A stretch of 64,000 bases of DNA from Cafeteria roenbergensis (Eukaryota > Sar > Bigyra > Bicosoecida > Cafeteriaceae): positions 186,001 to 250,000 of the forward strand of contig VLTN01000042.1 in assembly GCA_008330645.1 (NCBI GenBank), read 5' to 3'. Below are positions 52,991 to 62,984 of the stretch, piece by piece. Below the pieces are notes generated by a model. That model ran no database searches and was not told where the DNA came from. It was given only the letters and a program-made list of their open reading frames with translations. Both the position numbers and the translations under genes were made by a program. Position 1 is the stretch's first letter; the number at the start of each line of letters is the position of its first letter.

Positions 52991-53911
52991 GGGGTTCGAG
53001 AGGCCCAGAGCAGGGACGCGCTCACCGGCCGCCGAGCCCTTGTGCCAGGCCAGCCCGGCCTCCCGACTCACCTTGTGAGCTGCCGTTGAGTGCAGCTCGA
53101 TGAGCCGGGGGGGGGGCTGCGGGTCAGGCGGCCGGCCGGCCGCGCCGCACTGCCTTCCGAGGCCGCGGGGCAGCGCGCCTGCCGGCCTCTCGTTTGCCCG
53201 ATGCTCTGCCCTGCGCCCAGACGTGTGACGGCTCTCCGTCGCGTTGTTGTCGCGTGTGTGCCTGTGCGTGTGTCTGTGTGTGCCTGTGCGTGCAGTGCCC
53301 AGCGCTGGAGATATGCTTGCAACCCGCCCTTGGCGCGCGCGGGCAGCGTGCCCTGACTGGTCCAGCGGCCACACGACACACAATCGGCCAGTGTTCGCAG
53401 CGTGGGCAGCGTTCTTCCCGCAGTGCGAGGTCTGCCATCCAGTTCACACCGTCTGCGTGCCAACGCCGGGACCGAGAGCTGCTCGTTGTGGCCGTTGCCG
53501 CTGCCGACCAAAGAGTTTCAAGCGCTCTTCCGCCGCCGTCGGGCCCGAGGCATTCACCTCCTGCGCATAACCGCGGACCTCGAACTGCACTGGCAGCGCA
53601 GACGGCGCGGGCATGAAGCGACTCCAGCTGCGACTTGCCGCTGCAGCGTCGCCAGCTGAGCAGGCGGGCCAGCGGGCCGAGCAGACAGTCACATGCTGTC
53701 ATGACGAAGCGTGGAGTGCGGACGGGTTTTGGAGATGCAGTGTGGTTCACGAGTGCTTGGGTGCAAGGTGAGGCGCTGGTTGGGCGCTGCAAGCCGCCAG
53801 AGCGCGCTGCGCGCCGCAGCGGGATCGTGCGCCCGGCCTGCAAATCCGCAGTGCCCGGCTCCGGGAACGGACGGTTTGCAACTATGGCGGCGACTCATGC
53901 AGGTCTTCGGA
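52991..53911. other. Convergent intergenic region
   Basis: Lies between the PH-domain gene and secreted paralogue 1. It contains a TG-rich tract at about 53248-53297 (tgtgtgcctgtgcgtgtgtc). Frames here look random. No gene or RNA seen. Confidence 0.5.
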
Positions 53912-54884
53912 TCAGTTGGGGACGACCTGGTCGTAGCTCGAGCACTTGCTGGGGAAGTCAGGGTTGTAGCCCGTTCCGGAGTGGGTCCACTTGTACTCGT
54001 TACCCGCCCGGCCGGTCGCGTAGTCCACGACTTTGGGAGTGACCTTGCTGGTGCCGGACTGCCGTTCGTAGACGAAGCCGATTCCGTGGCTGCCCGAGGC
54101 CGCGTGCTGGTGCATGGCCACGTTCGTCCGCGGGGAGAGCTTGGTCCGAGTCTTGGAGTTGCCGTTGAGGTGGCAGCCAGCCAGGTCGCGGAGCAGCCTC
54201 TTGCCCTCGCTATCTCCGAAGTTGTTCAGAAATTCGGAGCACACCTGGAGGGGTTGCGCGTCCCAGGTGGCCGGGTCGTTTGAGTCAAAAGTCGCGCTCT
54301 TGGCGCCGGGTGTGCATGCCAAGCCGGAGAAGTCTTGCTTGGGGGCGTTCTCTTCCTCCGCGATGGCTTCCTCGCACGTGTTCACGTCGCCAGTGGCTTC
54401 GAAGGCGAGGCGGACGCAGCTGTACAAAATGTCGGTGTCGTCCATATCGCACCCCGCATCACTGAGCACGCCGTACGAGCTAAAGACAAAGCTCTGAACG
54501 TTGCCTTTGTGCTTCGATTGGAAGGTGCCCTTGTGCGGCCGGAGTCCCTCCACGCAGTTGGCCCAGGAGCTCGCGTCCCTGGCCTGGCCGGCGTGCGTTG
54601 CCGCGAGCTCCACAAAGCCCTCTCGCTTCGAGAGCACACGCCCCTCGTCCTGGCGGGTGACGGCCCCGCGGATGGGAGACCGAGCCGAGGCAGCCTGCGT
54701 GGGGAGCGGGGGCACCGGAGTGCGCATCCAGGGGGCGCAACAGGCACGGAACAAATTGACGCAGGCTTCCCAGCTCGCCACCTTGGCCTGCGGCGGATCC
54801 CCAGCGGGAACGGGGACCTGCGGGCCGGGCACTTACCCCAACGGCCAAGGCAGCAACGGTTGCGACGAGAGTGGGCGACGGCAT
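53912..54884 (-). CDS. Secreted cysteine-containing protein, paralogue 1
   Basis: 276 residues from exons 54837..54884 and 53912..54694; the intron begins GTAAGT and ends CCACGCAG. Exon 1 codes exactly the leader MPSPTLVATVAALAVG. An alternative acceptor 49 nt after the donor would keep 31 more residues (AKVASWEAC...). The mature part starts AASARSPIRGA and has regularly spaced cysteines (SWANCVEGL, GCDMDDTDILYSCVRLAF, CEEAIAEEE). A conserved core follows, CTPGAKSATFD and TWDAQPLQVC, then CHLNGNSKT and a C-terminal GFVYERQSGTSKVTPKVVD. No transmembrane segment. The family is not recognised. It is a tandem duplicate of the next gene, with the same intron position and phase. Confidence 0.7.
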
Positions 54885-55337
54885 GCTGAAAGCACACGAG
54901 TGGGAGCACCGGCGGCCTGAGAAGCAAGCTGCGGCAAGCTGTTTTTGGCGGGGTCGCTGCCGTGCAGAGCTGCCATTGGCGGCTGCAGCGCTGCAGCGAG
55001 GCAGGTTGCACTTCCCGAGCCGCGGGGTCCGCGCGGCCGCCACCCTGGCCGTTGGTGTCTCCGCTGCGCAGTGCGCCCAGCGCCGGGCGCCCTGCCTCTG
55101 AGCCCGCCACCGGGCGCCCTGTTTGCCGGCTATGCCGACTGCGCGCGGCGTGCGAGAGGGCAAGGCGCTGCGCGTGGGTGGTAGGCGAGTGGGACAGCTC
55201 CTCTGCTTGCGCTCGCCGGTTCTGGTGCTGCGTAGTGTACGGACGACACGGCTCTCATTGCAAACGCGGCGAGGCGGGGCCTTGGCTTGGCTGCACACGA
55301 GCTGGCTGCGTAGGCGCACGCTTGCTTGCCAAGTCGC
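54885..55337. other. Spacer between tandem secreted paralogues
   Basis: Promoter of paralogue 1 and 3' end of paralogue 2, both on the minus strand. GC-rich; no gene seen. Confidence 0.45.
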
Positions 55338-56491
55338 TTATTCGGTGAATGCCTGGTACGGCGGGCACTTGTCTGGGCCATCGGGGCTGGAGCCTGGCCT
55401 GGCGAATGTCCACTTGAACTTGGAGAGATGCCGCTTTTTGGCAACGTCGACGAGGGTTGGGGTGACTTTGCTTGTTCCGGGAGTTCGGACGTAAACGAAG
55501 CCGAGGCCGCCGGGCCCCACGCGGGCAGCCAACGGCGAGTCCGTCTTGATGTAGACCATGTCGCGACGGCGGGCATGGCCGCGCAACTGGCAGCGTGCCA
55601 GATTCTGAAGCATGGCCTTCACGCTGCTGGGGCGCAGCGACGGCATCAGTGCGGCGCAGACCTGCAGCGGCTGCGCGTCCCACGTCGAAGGATCGCTTTC
55701 GTCGAATGCCGCGGCCTTGGCACCGGGAGTGCAGCTCACGTCCGTGGTGCTGGTGGGACTTGCGGTGCTGCTTGGGTCTGTCTCTGGCGCCTCGCTGTCA
55801 GTCTCGTCGTAGCCATCTTCGCCTGTCTCGACGCCGACTTGGCTCTCAGTGTCAGATTCAGTGCGGCTCTCGGTCGGGGTGTCGGTGACTGTCTGAACCT
55901 CTGTCTTGGGGTCGACCCGCGTGCTCACGTCAGAGTCGGGCGCTTCCTGCGAGGTTGTCTGCTCTCCTTTGATGGCGTCCTGGCAAGCGCCGCTGTCGCC
56001 TCCGCGCTTGGTGGCCAGAGAAAAGCAGCTGTGCATCAGCTCTGTGTCTTCCGAGTCGCAACCTTGGCGCTCCAAGCTGCTCGCGTGACGCTCCAAGAAG
56101 CTGTCGAATCTGCCCTTCCCTTGCACCTTCTTTTGCGGCGCTCTCGTCGCGTGCTTCATGAACTTGAGGCAGCTCGCCCAGGACACGGCGGGCTCCGTCG
56201 ACATTCCCAGCTCGGCGAAGCCCTCGCGATTCGAGATCACGCGTCCTGCCGCCTGGCTCGCTGCAGCCCCCCGGAAAGGTGATCTGGCCGAAGCAGCCTG
56301 CACGGGGCGATCGGGCGCGGAGGGGTGAGACCTGGCTTCGTTGGCCGGGGGAAGAGATGTCATGACGCGCATCGCACAGCCGTTGCTGTCGCCGCTGCCC
56401 GCCGCTGCGCGCCGGTCCGGGCATTCGCAGCCGCGGTGCTCACCCCAGCTGCGAGCGTCATGGCAACTGCAACGACGACGGGAGACCGCAT
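55338..56491 (-). CDS. Secreted cysteine-containing protein, paralogue 2, with acidic Thr/Ser insert
   Basis: 335 residues from exons 56444..56491 and 55338..56297; the intron is GTGAGC...CCCGTGCAG. Exon 1 gives the 16-residue leader MRSPVVVAVAMTLAAG, the same length as in paralogue 1. The second exon starts AASARSPFRGA, the counterpart of paralogue 1. Shared blocks are the SWASCLKFM region, GCDSEDTELMHSCFSLA, CTPGAKAAAFD, TWDAQPLQVC and GFVYVRTPGTSKVTPTLVD. In contrast to paralogue 1 it has an inserted stretch of about 60 residues rich in Thr, Ser, Glu and Asp (TESRTESDTESQVGVETG and neighbours) between the two conserved halves, which could be O-glycosylated. Function unknown. Confidence 0.7.
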
Positions 56492-57234
56492 GCGGTCGCC
56501 ACGCTGGCCGTCGGTGCGGCTGACTTGCAGGCAAGGCTGCGGCTCTCGAGCTGCGATCGCCCTGTCGCGGTCGCAGGCAGAGCGAACTGGTCAAGCAGTC
56601 ACAGGCCAACGCAATGCAAGCTTGGCCGACTCCAGCAACTGTCCAGGACCACCAGGATCGCAAGATTCTGGGGGCGGCCAGGCCAAGCGGCGATGCTGCC
56701 GTCCACGCGGCGGCTTGTCAGCCGTGGCGCGCAGTCTGCTCGAGGCAAGGGAGCGCTCGCCGCAGGACAGCTCCCCATCGAGCGGCCGCTCGGGTTGTCG
56801 CATGCGCGCGCGCGTGTGTGCCACTGAACGTCGCTGTGCGCTAGCAGCACACACGCTGTCCTTGGTGCTCGGCGAGACGCAAGCTCGAAAGCACGCGGCT
56901 GACCACTCTCCCCCAGCAGTCGAGAGTGGCGTGCCATGGAGGCCAAAAACAAAATCTCTCTGGCCTTCGAATCGTCAAGTCGTTGCGCCGCAGGACCCAA
57001 AAGCGAAATCAGCACAAGGCCCATTGGCGGCATCGACAAGGGCGGCAGACGAACGCACTCACTCAATCCGAAGAACACACACGCGCGCCATCATGGCCTG
57101 TGTTGCAACACGGCCGAGCGTTGGATCGCTCGACCGGAGGCGCCCTCGCCGGGCGCGCGTTTCGCCGCGTGGCCGCTCGCGCTGCGGTCCGTCAACCGCT
57201 GGCAGCCCCGCGCGATACAGCGCGTCGCTGCCGC
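56492..57234. other. Intergenic region upstream of secreted paralogue 2
   Basis: Lies between paralogue 2 and the CTFxP protein, both on the minus strand. It holds an alternating gcgcgcgcgtgtgtg tract at about 56804-56821 and a somewhat A-richer patch (ggccaaaaacaaaatctctc, about 56940-56960). No gene recognised. Confidence 0.5.
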
Positions 57235-60200
57235 TCACTCGCGGCCAGCAACGGGCGCCTGCGCCCCCCAGCGCACAGATCGCGCCCCGGAGGCAGTGCG
57301 CGGGGTGGCTGCGGCAGCGGAACCGGCAAAGGAGGCCTGGCCTGGCCTCGCGCGGTCGTCTTGCTGCCCTTGATCGTGGGCGGGGAGGGGCGAGGACGGG
57401 GCCACAAAGGGCGCTCCGGGGGCGGCGAGGAACCGATTCACAGCCGTGGCAAGCCGCTCGGGCGACGTGTCCAGCCCCACTGGCGGCGAGAGCGACCGCG
57501 TTACCGAAGCCGCGCCAGTTGCAGTTGCAGTAGCAGTAGCAGTTGCAGCTGACGCCGAAGAGACGATTCCGGAGGAGAACGCGGCGGGCAGCAGTGCCGA
57601 CGGATCTCCCGAGGACGAAGTCCGCACATGCGCTCTGCCGGGTCCTTCCAGTCCAGCTCCTGCGCCGGCTGTGGGCGTGGCGCCCGCTGGCGAGGCCGGC
57701 TCGTGCCTGCGGTGGGTGCCTAGGCGGACGTCCACGGGCTTCGTGACCGTTGGTGTCCAGCGCTCGCCCGTGGCGAACGCCGGCTGGCGGTTTCGCAGCT
57801 GCCTGCCGAGCTGCTGGCGCCTCATATGGTCCTGCAGAGCTGCTGCGCCGCTGGGCGTGGCAGCTGCAGCTGCAACGAGGGAGGCTGTCGCCGCCGGAGA
57901 GACAGGGGGAATGGGCGTGTTTGACGAGGAGGCGCCCCCGAACGAATGGCGACGTCGGCGTGCCCCGGCAGAGCCAGCTCTGCCCGGGGCACCGGCACCG
58001 GCACCACCTCCTGCGGCAGCAGCGGCGGCGCAGCGGCGTCGCTGGATGGGACTGGCTCTGGCAGCCGTTGCCAGCATGGGGGCCCCCGACAGGGCCCTGC
58101 CCCGCTGGTCCAGGACAGCCGGCGCAACCGGCTGATCGTCCACCGACGGGTTGAACCGCACGAAACCGCCGGAGCTGTCCTTGCTCTCCGCAGCCCCGCT
58201 AAAGCCGGCGTCGCGGAAGTGCTCCGAGGTGAGATGGTACGGGTCTTGGCTGGCCAGACCAGCCAAGTCCGCCAGCGCCCTGCCGCCTGCAACGGCATGG
58301 GCATCGGCATCGGCATCGGCATCGGGGGCAGCGTCGACAGGTTCGGCGCGCGCTGTGTCCGCGAGGGGTGGTGGCGGCCCGCCCCCGCTGTGGAGGCGGT
58401 CCCGGCCAGCGTCGGCTGCCTCCTGCGCGGTCACGCGCGACCCGCCGATGGACGCCCTCCGCGACCTGTTCCGGGTGGAGCGCATCGTTTGTCTGGCGCG
58501 CACCTTGTCGGCGTTGGGCTGGAAGGTGCATCCGTCCATGAAGGTGGCCGCCTTGGCGTCTCTCAAGCGTTGAAGGCGGGCAGAGCGCGCGTCGAGCCAG
58601 CGCTGCTGCGCCCGGAAGATTCGCTCGCCGGTCGCGGCATCGGCGCTGGCCAGGGCCCCGTCGCGGGCCCTGAGCAGGGCCCGGGCCCTGGCCTCGCCCT
58701 CCGTCGCTGGGGTCGACGGCAGCGCGGCCCCGTCCCGAGCGTTGGGCTGGAAGGTGCACCCCTCCATCTCCGCCTCGAGACGGCGCGCCTCCGACGCACG
58801 CTGGGCCTCCGCCTGGCGCTGCAGAGCCGTGGTGTACAGCCGGTCCAGCACGGGCGGCCGCGAGCCGTCGGCTCGGCGCTGCACGCGCTTGGCAAGCACC
58901 ACGCTTCGACGGCAGAGCCGAGGCCGGAACGTGGGCGTTCCGTCCGCAGCCGCAGCGCCAGAGGACAGGGCCGTAGAGCCGAAACCGCCGGCGGTTTCGC
59001 CACCACGGAGCGGGGACGTGCCGTTGCCGAACCCAGACCCAAACCCGGTTCCGGTTCCGGACTCTCTGGACGTGGCGGCAGAGCTATCGCCTGCCATTTC
59101 GGCCACGCCTCTGCCGTTGACGTCGAGCCGCGACGAGGCCAGGGCGGCGTGCGGGACGCCCCCTCCGGCGCCGAGGCCGGAGCGGGTGAGCGCGAGGGCG
59201 AGGCCTCCGTCGCAGGCCGCGGACCCTGCCGCCACGGCGGACGCAACGGACAGGTTTGGGCGGACGATGCGCACGGCGGTGGAGTGCGGGGACACGGGTA
59301 TGCCGGAGCGGGGCACGGTGGAGCCGAAGCCGAGGCGGCGGCCCGCCTGGGCGACGAGGCGCGCGACGAGGGCGGGGTCGGTGGGGGTGGCGGGGGTGGC
59401 GGCCGCGCTTGCACTGCCGCTACCGCTGCCGCTGCCGCCGGCGCCAGCTCCACCGCCATCGCCACCTGGGGTGGCCGTGGCCGTGGCGGCGGCAGCCCTC
59501 TCGGAAGGGTCAGCGACTCCGGGCGTCACCGCCCGGCTTCGCGCAAGGCTGCGTGTCGGGGTGACGATGCCGGGCGCTCCAGACGGCGAGGGAGGCAGGG
59601 ACGTCGACCGGCGGGTAGAGCCAGCGCCCCTGGCCGGGGACGGCGGCGGCAGGGCTGCCGGGAGGGGCGCCGTGCCGGAGGCGGAGCCCGCCAGTCTGAC
59701 GAACGCCTGCACACGCTTGGCGGCTTCCGGGTCCGCCGGCGCGACGAGGCGGTCAATGCCCGAGTGCCCCGCCGCCATGGCGAGGGAGGCCCTGTTGAGC
59801 ATGGGTCTGGCGCGCAACTTCGCCTCCGCGTCGGCCTCTGCCCGGCGCCTAGCCTGCAGGTCCAGACGGCGGCGGGCGTCCTCGTGGAGGCGGTCGGCGG
59901 ACTGCCCCGCCACCCGGGACAGGGTGCCATTGGAGGCGCTCATTCGTCGAACGGAGTCCCTGCCAGCGGCGCTGCGGGTAGCGTCTGACGCGACGGAGCT
60001 GGCCAAGGCGACGGCCGCGGCCGCCAGCGCGCCCCCCTCTGCGGCTCCAGAGCCCCTGAGCGACGCCGCATCGCTCACTTCCCCGGCGCCACCGGCTCCC
60101 CTGCGGCCCCCCTCGGCGCTGCGCCCGCGCCGGGCGCGCGACCGACGCAGGCCCTCCTGGTAGAGCCGCTCGGATGCCGTTCCCGGCCGCTCCATGGAGG

Positions 60201-60987
60201 CGGCCAGGCCCGTGATTGCGGGCGTGAACGTGGCCTCCGGGGGACCCGCCGCTTCCAGCGCGCGGCGGCGCTCCTGGTAGGCGCGGCCCTGGGCCAGCAG
60301 GCGCTCGCTGGTCGCGGCCTGGGCGGCCGACGAGGAAAGCGATGCCGACGAAATTGCCGCCCCTCGCGAGAACGGCTCGGGCCGTGAGCCGGCGGATGCG
60401 CGGGACTGGGGCGTTCCTGGCTCGGCCGAACGCCGGCGGCGAGGGCCGCGGCCGGTGCGGGGGGTTCCCGTGAGTTCGGAGTCCTCCGCGGCGCGGCGGT
60501 CGGCGAGCGCGCGGTCGAGCCAGCGAGTGCGGTCCGCCTGCCAGGCCTTGGAGCGCTCGTAGAGGCTGCTCCCGCCAGGAGTCATTGCTTTGGTCGACGG
60601 GGACGCTGGTGCAGGGCGCCCCGAGCCGGGGTGGCGCGGGCTGCTGGCAGGCTGAGGCTGCGCGCCGGGCGCTTCGGCCTCAAGATCGCGCGCCGCGCTC
60701 GCGAGGCGCTCTTCGAGGTTCAAGAGGCTCTCGCCGCGACGGGGAACGCGACGGGCCGGGGACGAGGCCGCGGGCGCGCCCCGGGCGTAGGCGCTGGGGC
60801 GGCCAGCTTGGGCTGCGTGAGCCGGTCGCGCGTCGCTGGCGGACGAGGCGCCATCAGCGCCTTGCGAGGCCGACGCCCCCGCCCCCCGGGCGTCGCGGGG
60901 GCTCACCGAGCCCGATCCGTGCGCCGCGGCGGCGAGGCGGTCCTCTAGGCTGCCGAGCGATGGGGACGCGAGGGACTGGTGGGCCAT
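57235..60987 (-). CDS. Large CTFxP-repeat protein, flagellar/cytoskeletal type
   Basis: 1,250 residues in a single exon, starting at the ATG at 60987 (MAHQSLASPSLGSLEDRLAA). Repeated modules begin with a helix of the form (S/D)xRLYxxxxxRxxxR, for example ASERLYQEGLRRSRARRGRS, DRLYTTALQRQAEAQRASE and GERIFRAQQRWLDARSARLQ. They are followed by short blocks TFTPAITG, EGCTFQPNARD and MDGCTFQPNADK. Such RLY...CTFxP repeats occur in large proteins of flagellated protists and are often linked to axonemes or basal bodies; that link is family knowledge and inference here. Between modules are long Ser/Ala/Gly/Pro-rich, probably disordered regions. LEDRLAAAA/LEERLASAA near the N-terminus is a second small repeat. 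No introns seen. Confidence 0.7.
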   Translation of the reverse strand: MAHQSLASPSLGSLEDRLAAAAHGSGSVSPRDARGAGASASQGADGASSASDARPAHAAQAGRPSAYARGAPAASSPARRVPRRGESLLNLEERLASAARDLEAEAPGAQPQPASSPRHPGSGRPAPASPSTKAMTPGGSSLYERSKAWQADRTRWLDRALADRRAAEDSELTGTPRTGRGPRRRRSAEPGTPQSRASAGSRPEPFSRGAAISSASLSSSAAQAATSERLLAQGRAYQERRRALEAAGPPEATFTPAITGLAASMERPGTASERLYQEGLRRSRARRGRSAEGGRRGAGGAGEVSDAASLRGSGAAEGGALAAAAVALASSVASDATRSAAGRDSVRRMSASNGTLSRVAGQSADRLHEDARRRLDLQARRRAEADAEAKLRARPMLNRASLAMAAGHSGIDRLVAPADPEAAKRVQAFVRLAGSASGTAPLPAALPPPSPARGAGSTRRSTSLPPSPSGAPGIVTPTRSLARSRAVTPGVADPSERAAAATATATPGGDGGGAGAGGSGSGSGSASAAATPATPTDPALVARLVAQAGRRLGFGSTVPRSGIPVSPHSTAVRIVRPNLSVASAVAAGSAACDGGLALALTRSGLGAGGGVPHAALASSRLDVNGRGVAEMAGDSSAATSRESGTGTGFGSGFGNGTSPLRGGETAGGFGSTALSSGAAAADGTPTFRPRLCRRSVVLAKRVQRRADGSRPPVLDRLYTTALQRQAEAQRASEARRLEAEMEGCTFQPNARDGAALPSTPATEGEARARALLRARDGALASADAATGERIFRAQQRWLDARSARLQRLRDAKAATFMDGCTFQPNADKVRARQTMRSTRNRSRRASIGGSRVTAQEAADAGRDRLHSGGGPPPPLADTARAEPVDAAPDADADADAHAVAGGRALADLAGLASQDPYHLTSEHFRDAGFSGAAESKDSSGGFVRFNPSVDDQPVAPAVLDQRGRALSGAPMLATAARASPIQRRRCAAAAAAGGGAGAGAPGRAGSAGARRRRHSFGGASSSNTPIPPVSPAATASLVAAAAATPSGAAALQDHMRRQQLGRQLRNRQPAFATGERWTPTVTKPVDVRLGTHRRHEPASPAGATPTAGAGAGLEGPGRAHVRTSSSGDPSALLPAAFSSGIVSSASAATATATATATGAASVTRSLSPPVGLDTSPERLATAVNRFLAAPGAPFVAPSSPLPAHDQGQQDDRARPGQASFAGSAAAATPRTASGARSVRWGAQAPVAGRE

Positions 60988-61789
60988 GCTGCGGGCCAGG
61001 CGGGCGTCGCAAGCTCGGCACGCTTCGCGGTTGCGCAGGCGCGCGACAAGCAAAGCCTCGCCGGCCCCAGCGCGGCGCCAGCGGCGCGCGGGAGCAGGCC
61101 TGCAGCAAGGGTCGCTGCTGGGCAAACTGGGCTGAGCCCCCCGCGTGGGCGTGCGCGGCGCGGGGCGGCGGCCGCGGGGCAGCGACGGCCATCCGGGACG
61201 CGCCAGGTCCCGGCGCTCCGTGCGCGCGCGTCGGATGCTGGCGGCCGGCGCAACGCCTCGCGCACGCCCCGCCCCCCGCCCCTCCCGCTGGTCGCGCGCG
61301 ACAGGCACGCCCACGGGGGTCATGCTCTCGTCTCTCCCGCGCCCCTCGGGCGCCGGTTGCCTCATTGGCGGGCGGCACGAGCGCGTTGCGTCCAGCAGAG
61401 CGGTCTCACGGGTTTGCTGCCGGCGCGCCGGCGGGGCTGGCCGTTTCCGGGCGCTGGGTCGGCGGGACGGGACCGGGGGCGAGGGCGGTCGGCTGCCTCG
61501 CCGTGGCTGCTGCCCTGTGCCGCCCGCGGGGCCGCCCCTGGCATTGCGCCATTGCCGACGCGGGCCGGCTTGGCAAGCTCTGCCGCGCTGAGCGACATTT
61601 CGCACTGCCGTGTGGATTGCTGTCGGCCTGACGCGCTGCACGAACGAAGGCGTCTTGGATACAACGCGGCGGCGGGAGGCCGCTGGCACACGCAGCCACA
61701 CACACAGGCACAGGGTGGCGGGGGGGGGGGGGGCGGTGGTTGGGCGCGGCGCGGGCAGGCTTGCCGTCGGCCCTTCAACCCGCGCTGCC
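60988..61789. other. Intergenic spacer upstream of the CTFxP gene
   Basis: Very GC-rich, with a CA tract (about 61690-61712) and a G run (about 61721-61733). No gene seen; should contain the CTFxP promoter and zeta-COP 3' end. Confidence 0.5.
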
Positions 61790-62745
61790 TCACTGCGCGT
61801 TGCCAAACTGCTTGGACGCGATCTCGCGCGCCTTCTCAAAGGCGGACCGCACGGTGAACTCCGAGTAGGAGGAGAGCGCCTCGGGCACCGCGCCCTTCAG
61901 CATCACGCGGTCCGCAACGCCCGACGGGCTCAGCGACAAAATCATGCCCGCGTCCAGCACCTCGTCAATGGACAAGAGCACGCGAGGCAGGAACTTGTAC
62001 ACCTGCGGCGCGCACGGGAGGGAACCGAGCAGCACCGGGCCGCGAACGTGGCGCGTCGCGCGTGCTTGCGCGCGCGCGTGGGAGGGCGCCCGGCCGTCGG
62101 GGCCACAGCAGGCGCGACCCGGAGTGGAAAGCGTTTGCGCCGGAACTGCTCACCTGAGCCTTGACCACGCCCTTTTTGAGCAGCAACTCCAGCGCCGACA
62201 AGATGGCGTCCAGGGCCGCCTCCAGGAGCAGCTCGTTCTCTGATCCCTCGCCCACAACGACCGCAACAAGGTCGTTGACCGTGCGGTACACACACGTGTA
62301 TTCGTCCACGATGGCGACCTCGGCGTCGTCCCCCGTCGGCGCCGCGCGGGCCTTCTTGAACACGCGCTTCTCGAAGGCGTTCTGCGGGCAGGAATGCCGG
62401 ACACGTGCCTACACAGTGGCCTCGCGGCGGGGCGGCCGGAACCCGCGGGCGGGCGGCGCTGGGGCGTGCCGCGCGGTTCTGCGGGCTCACCTCTGCCTTG
62501 AGGTCCGCGAACGCCCCCGAGTCAAAGTACTTGGCGACGATGCGCGTTCCAACCGCGCCGTCCAGCAGAAGGATTCCCACAGCAGTGGGGATGTCAGGCG
62601 GGAAGCCGGCCACCGCAGCGGCCTGCGGGGGAGCGGGGCAGCGGGATGTTGGCGAGAGCGCGCAGGGCGGCCTTGATCTCCGGCCGCAGCAGGCGCGCCA
62701 GGACCGCCGGGGGCATGCCGGGCGGGAGCACCAGCGCTCACCATT
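61790..62745 (-). CDS. COPZ: Coatomer subunit zeta
   Basis: Small subunit of the COPI vesicle coat (F-subcomplex), acting in Golgi-to-ER and intra-Golgi transport. Exons 62491..62622, 62154..62381 and 61790..62002 are clear; the start fits an exon consisting only of ATG at 62743..62745 followed by GTGAGC, giving MAAAVAGFPPDIPTAVGILL and 191 residues (typical zeta-COP about 177-210). Family blocks are GILLLDGAVGTRIVAKYF, FEKRVFKKARAA, TCVYRTVNDLVAVVVG, ENELLLEAALDAI, LLSIDEVLDAGMILS and DRVMLKGAVPEA. Longin-type fold is expected. An upstream exon ending in the same ATG cannot be excluded. It is divergent from PEX14 with 239 bp between starts. Confidence 0.93.
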
Positions 62746-62984
62746 CTCTCCGGGTCGGCGGGTGGTCCCCTCCGGGTTTGGGCCTGCCGGGCTCGAGTGG
62801 GCGCGGCCAGCGGGCGCGGGGCAAGGCGCTCCGGCGCGCAGGGTCGGTCCCGGCAGGCAGAGCCGACGCGCGAGGGCGGCTTTCTGCCCCGCCGCCGCCG
62901 CCGCCGCCACCGTCCCCCGCCAGGCCGCTCGCCGCCGGCTGAGACCGGCCCGCGGCGAGGCCGGGGCAGGCGGTGCAAGGAAGC
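62746..62984. promoter_or_regulatory. Divergent intergenic region, zeta-COP/PEX14
   Basis: 239 bp between start codons, extremely GC-rich, with (gcc)n around 62890-62905 and one ggcagagcc at 62856-62864. Promoter function is inferred. Confidence 0.4.

Noticed and set aside
54788-54836. 49-nt intron (or a 19-nt intron) in secreted paralogue 1
   Set aside because: Possible by sequence, but the acceptor at 54695 gives an intron matching paralogue 2 in position, phase and length, so I preferred it.
57946-60163. Plus-strand frames of 680 and 473 codons antisense to the CTFxP protein
   Set aside because: No recognisable domain and the opposite frame carries clear repeated motifs.
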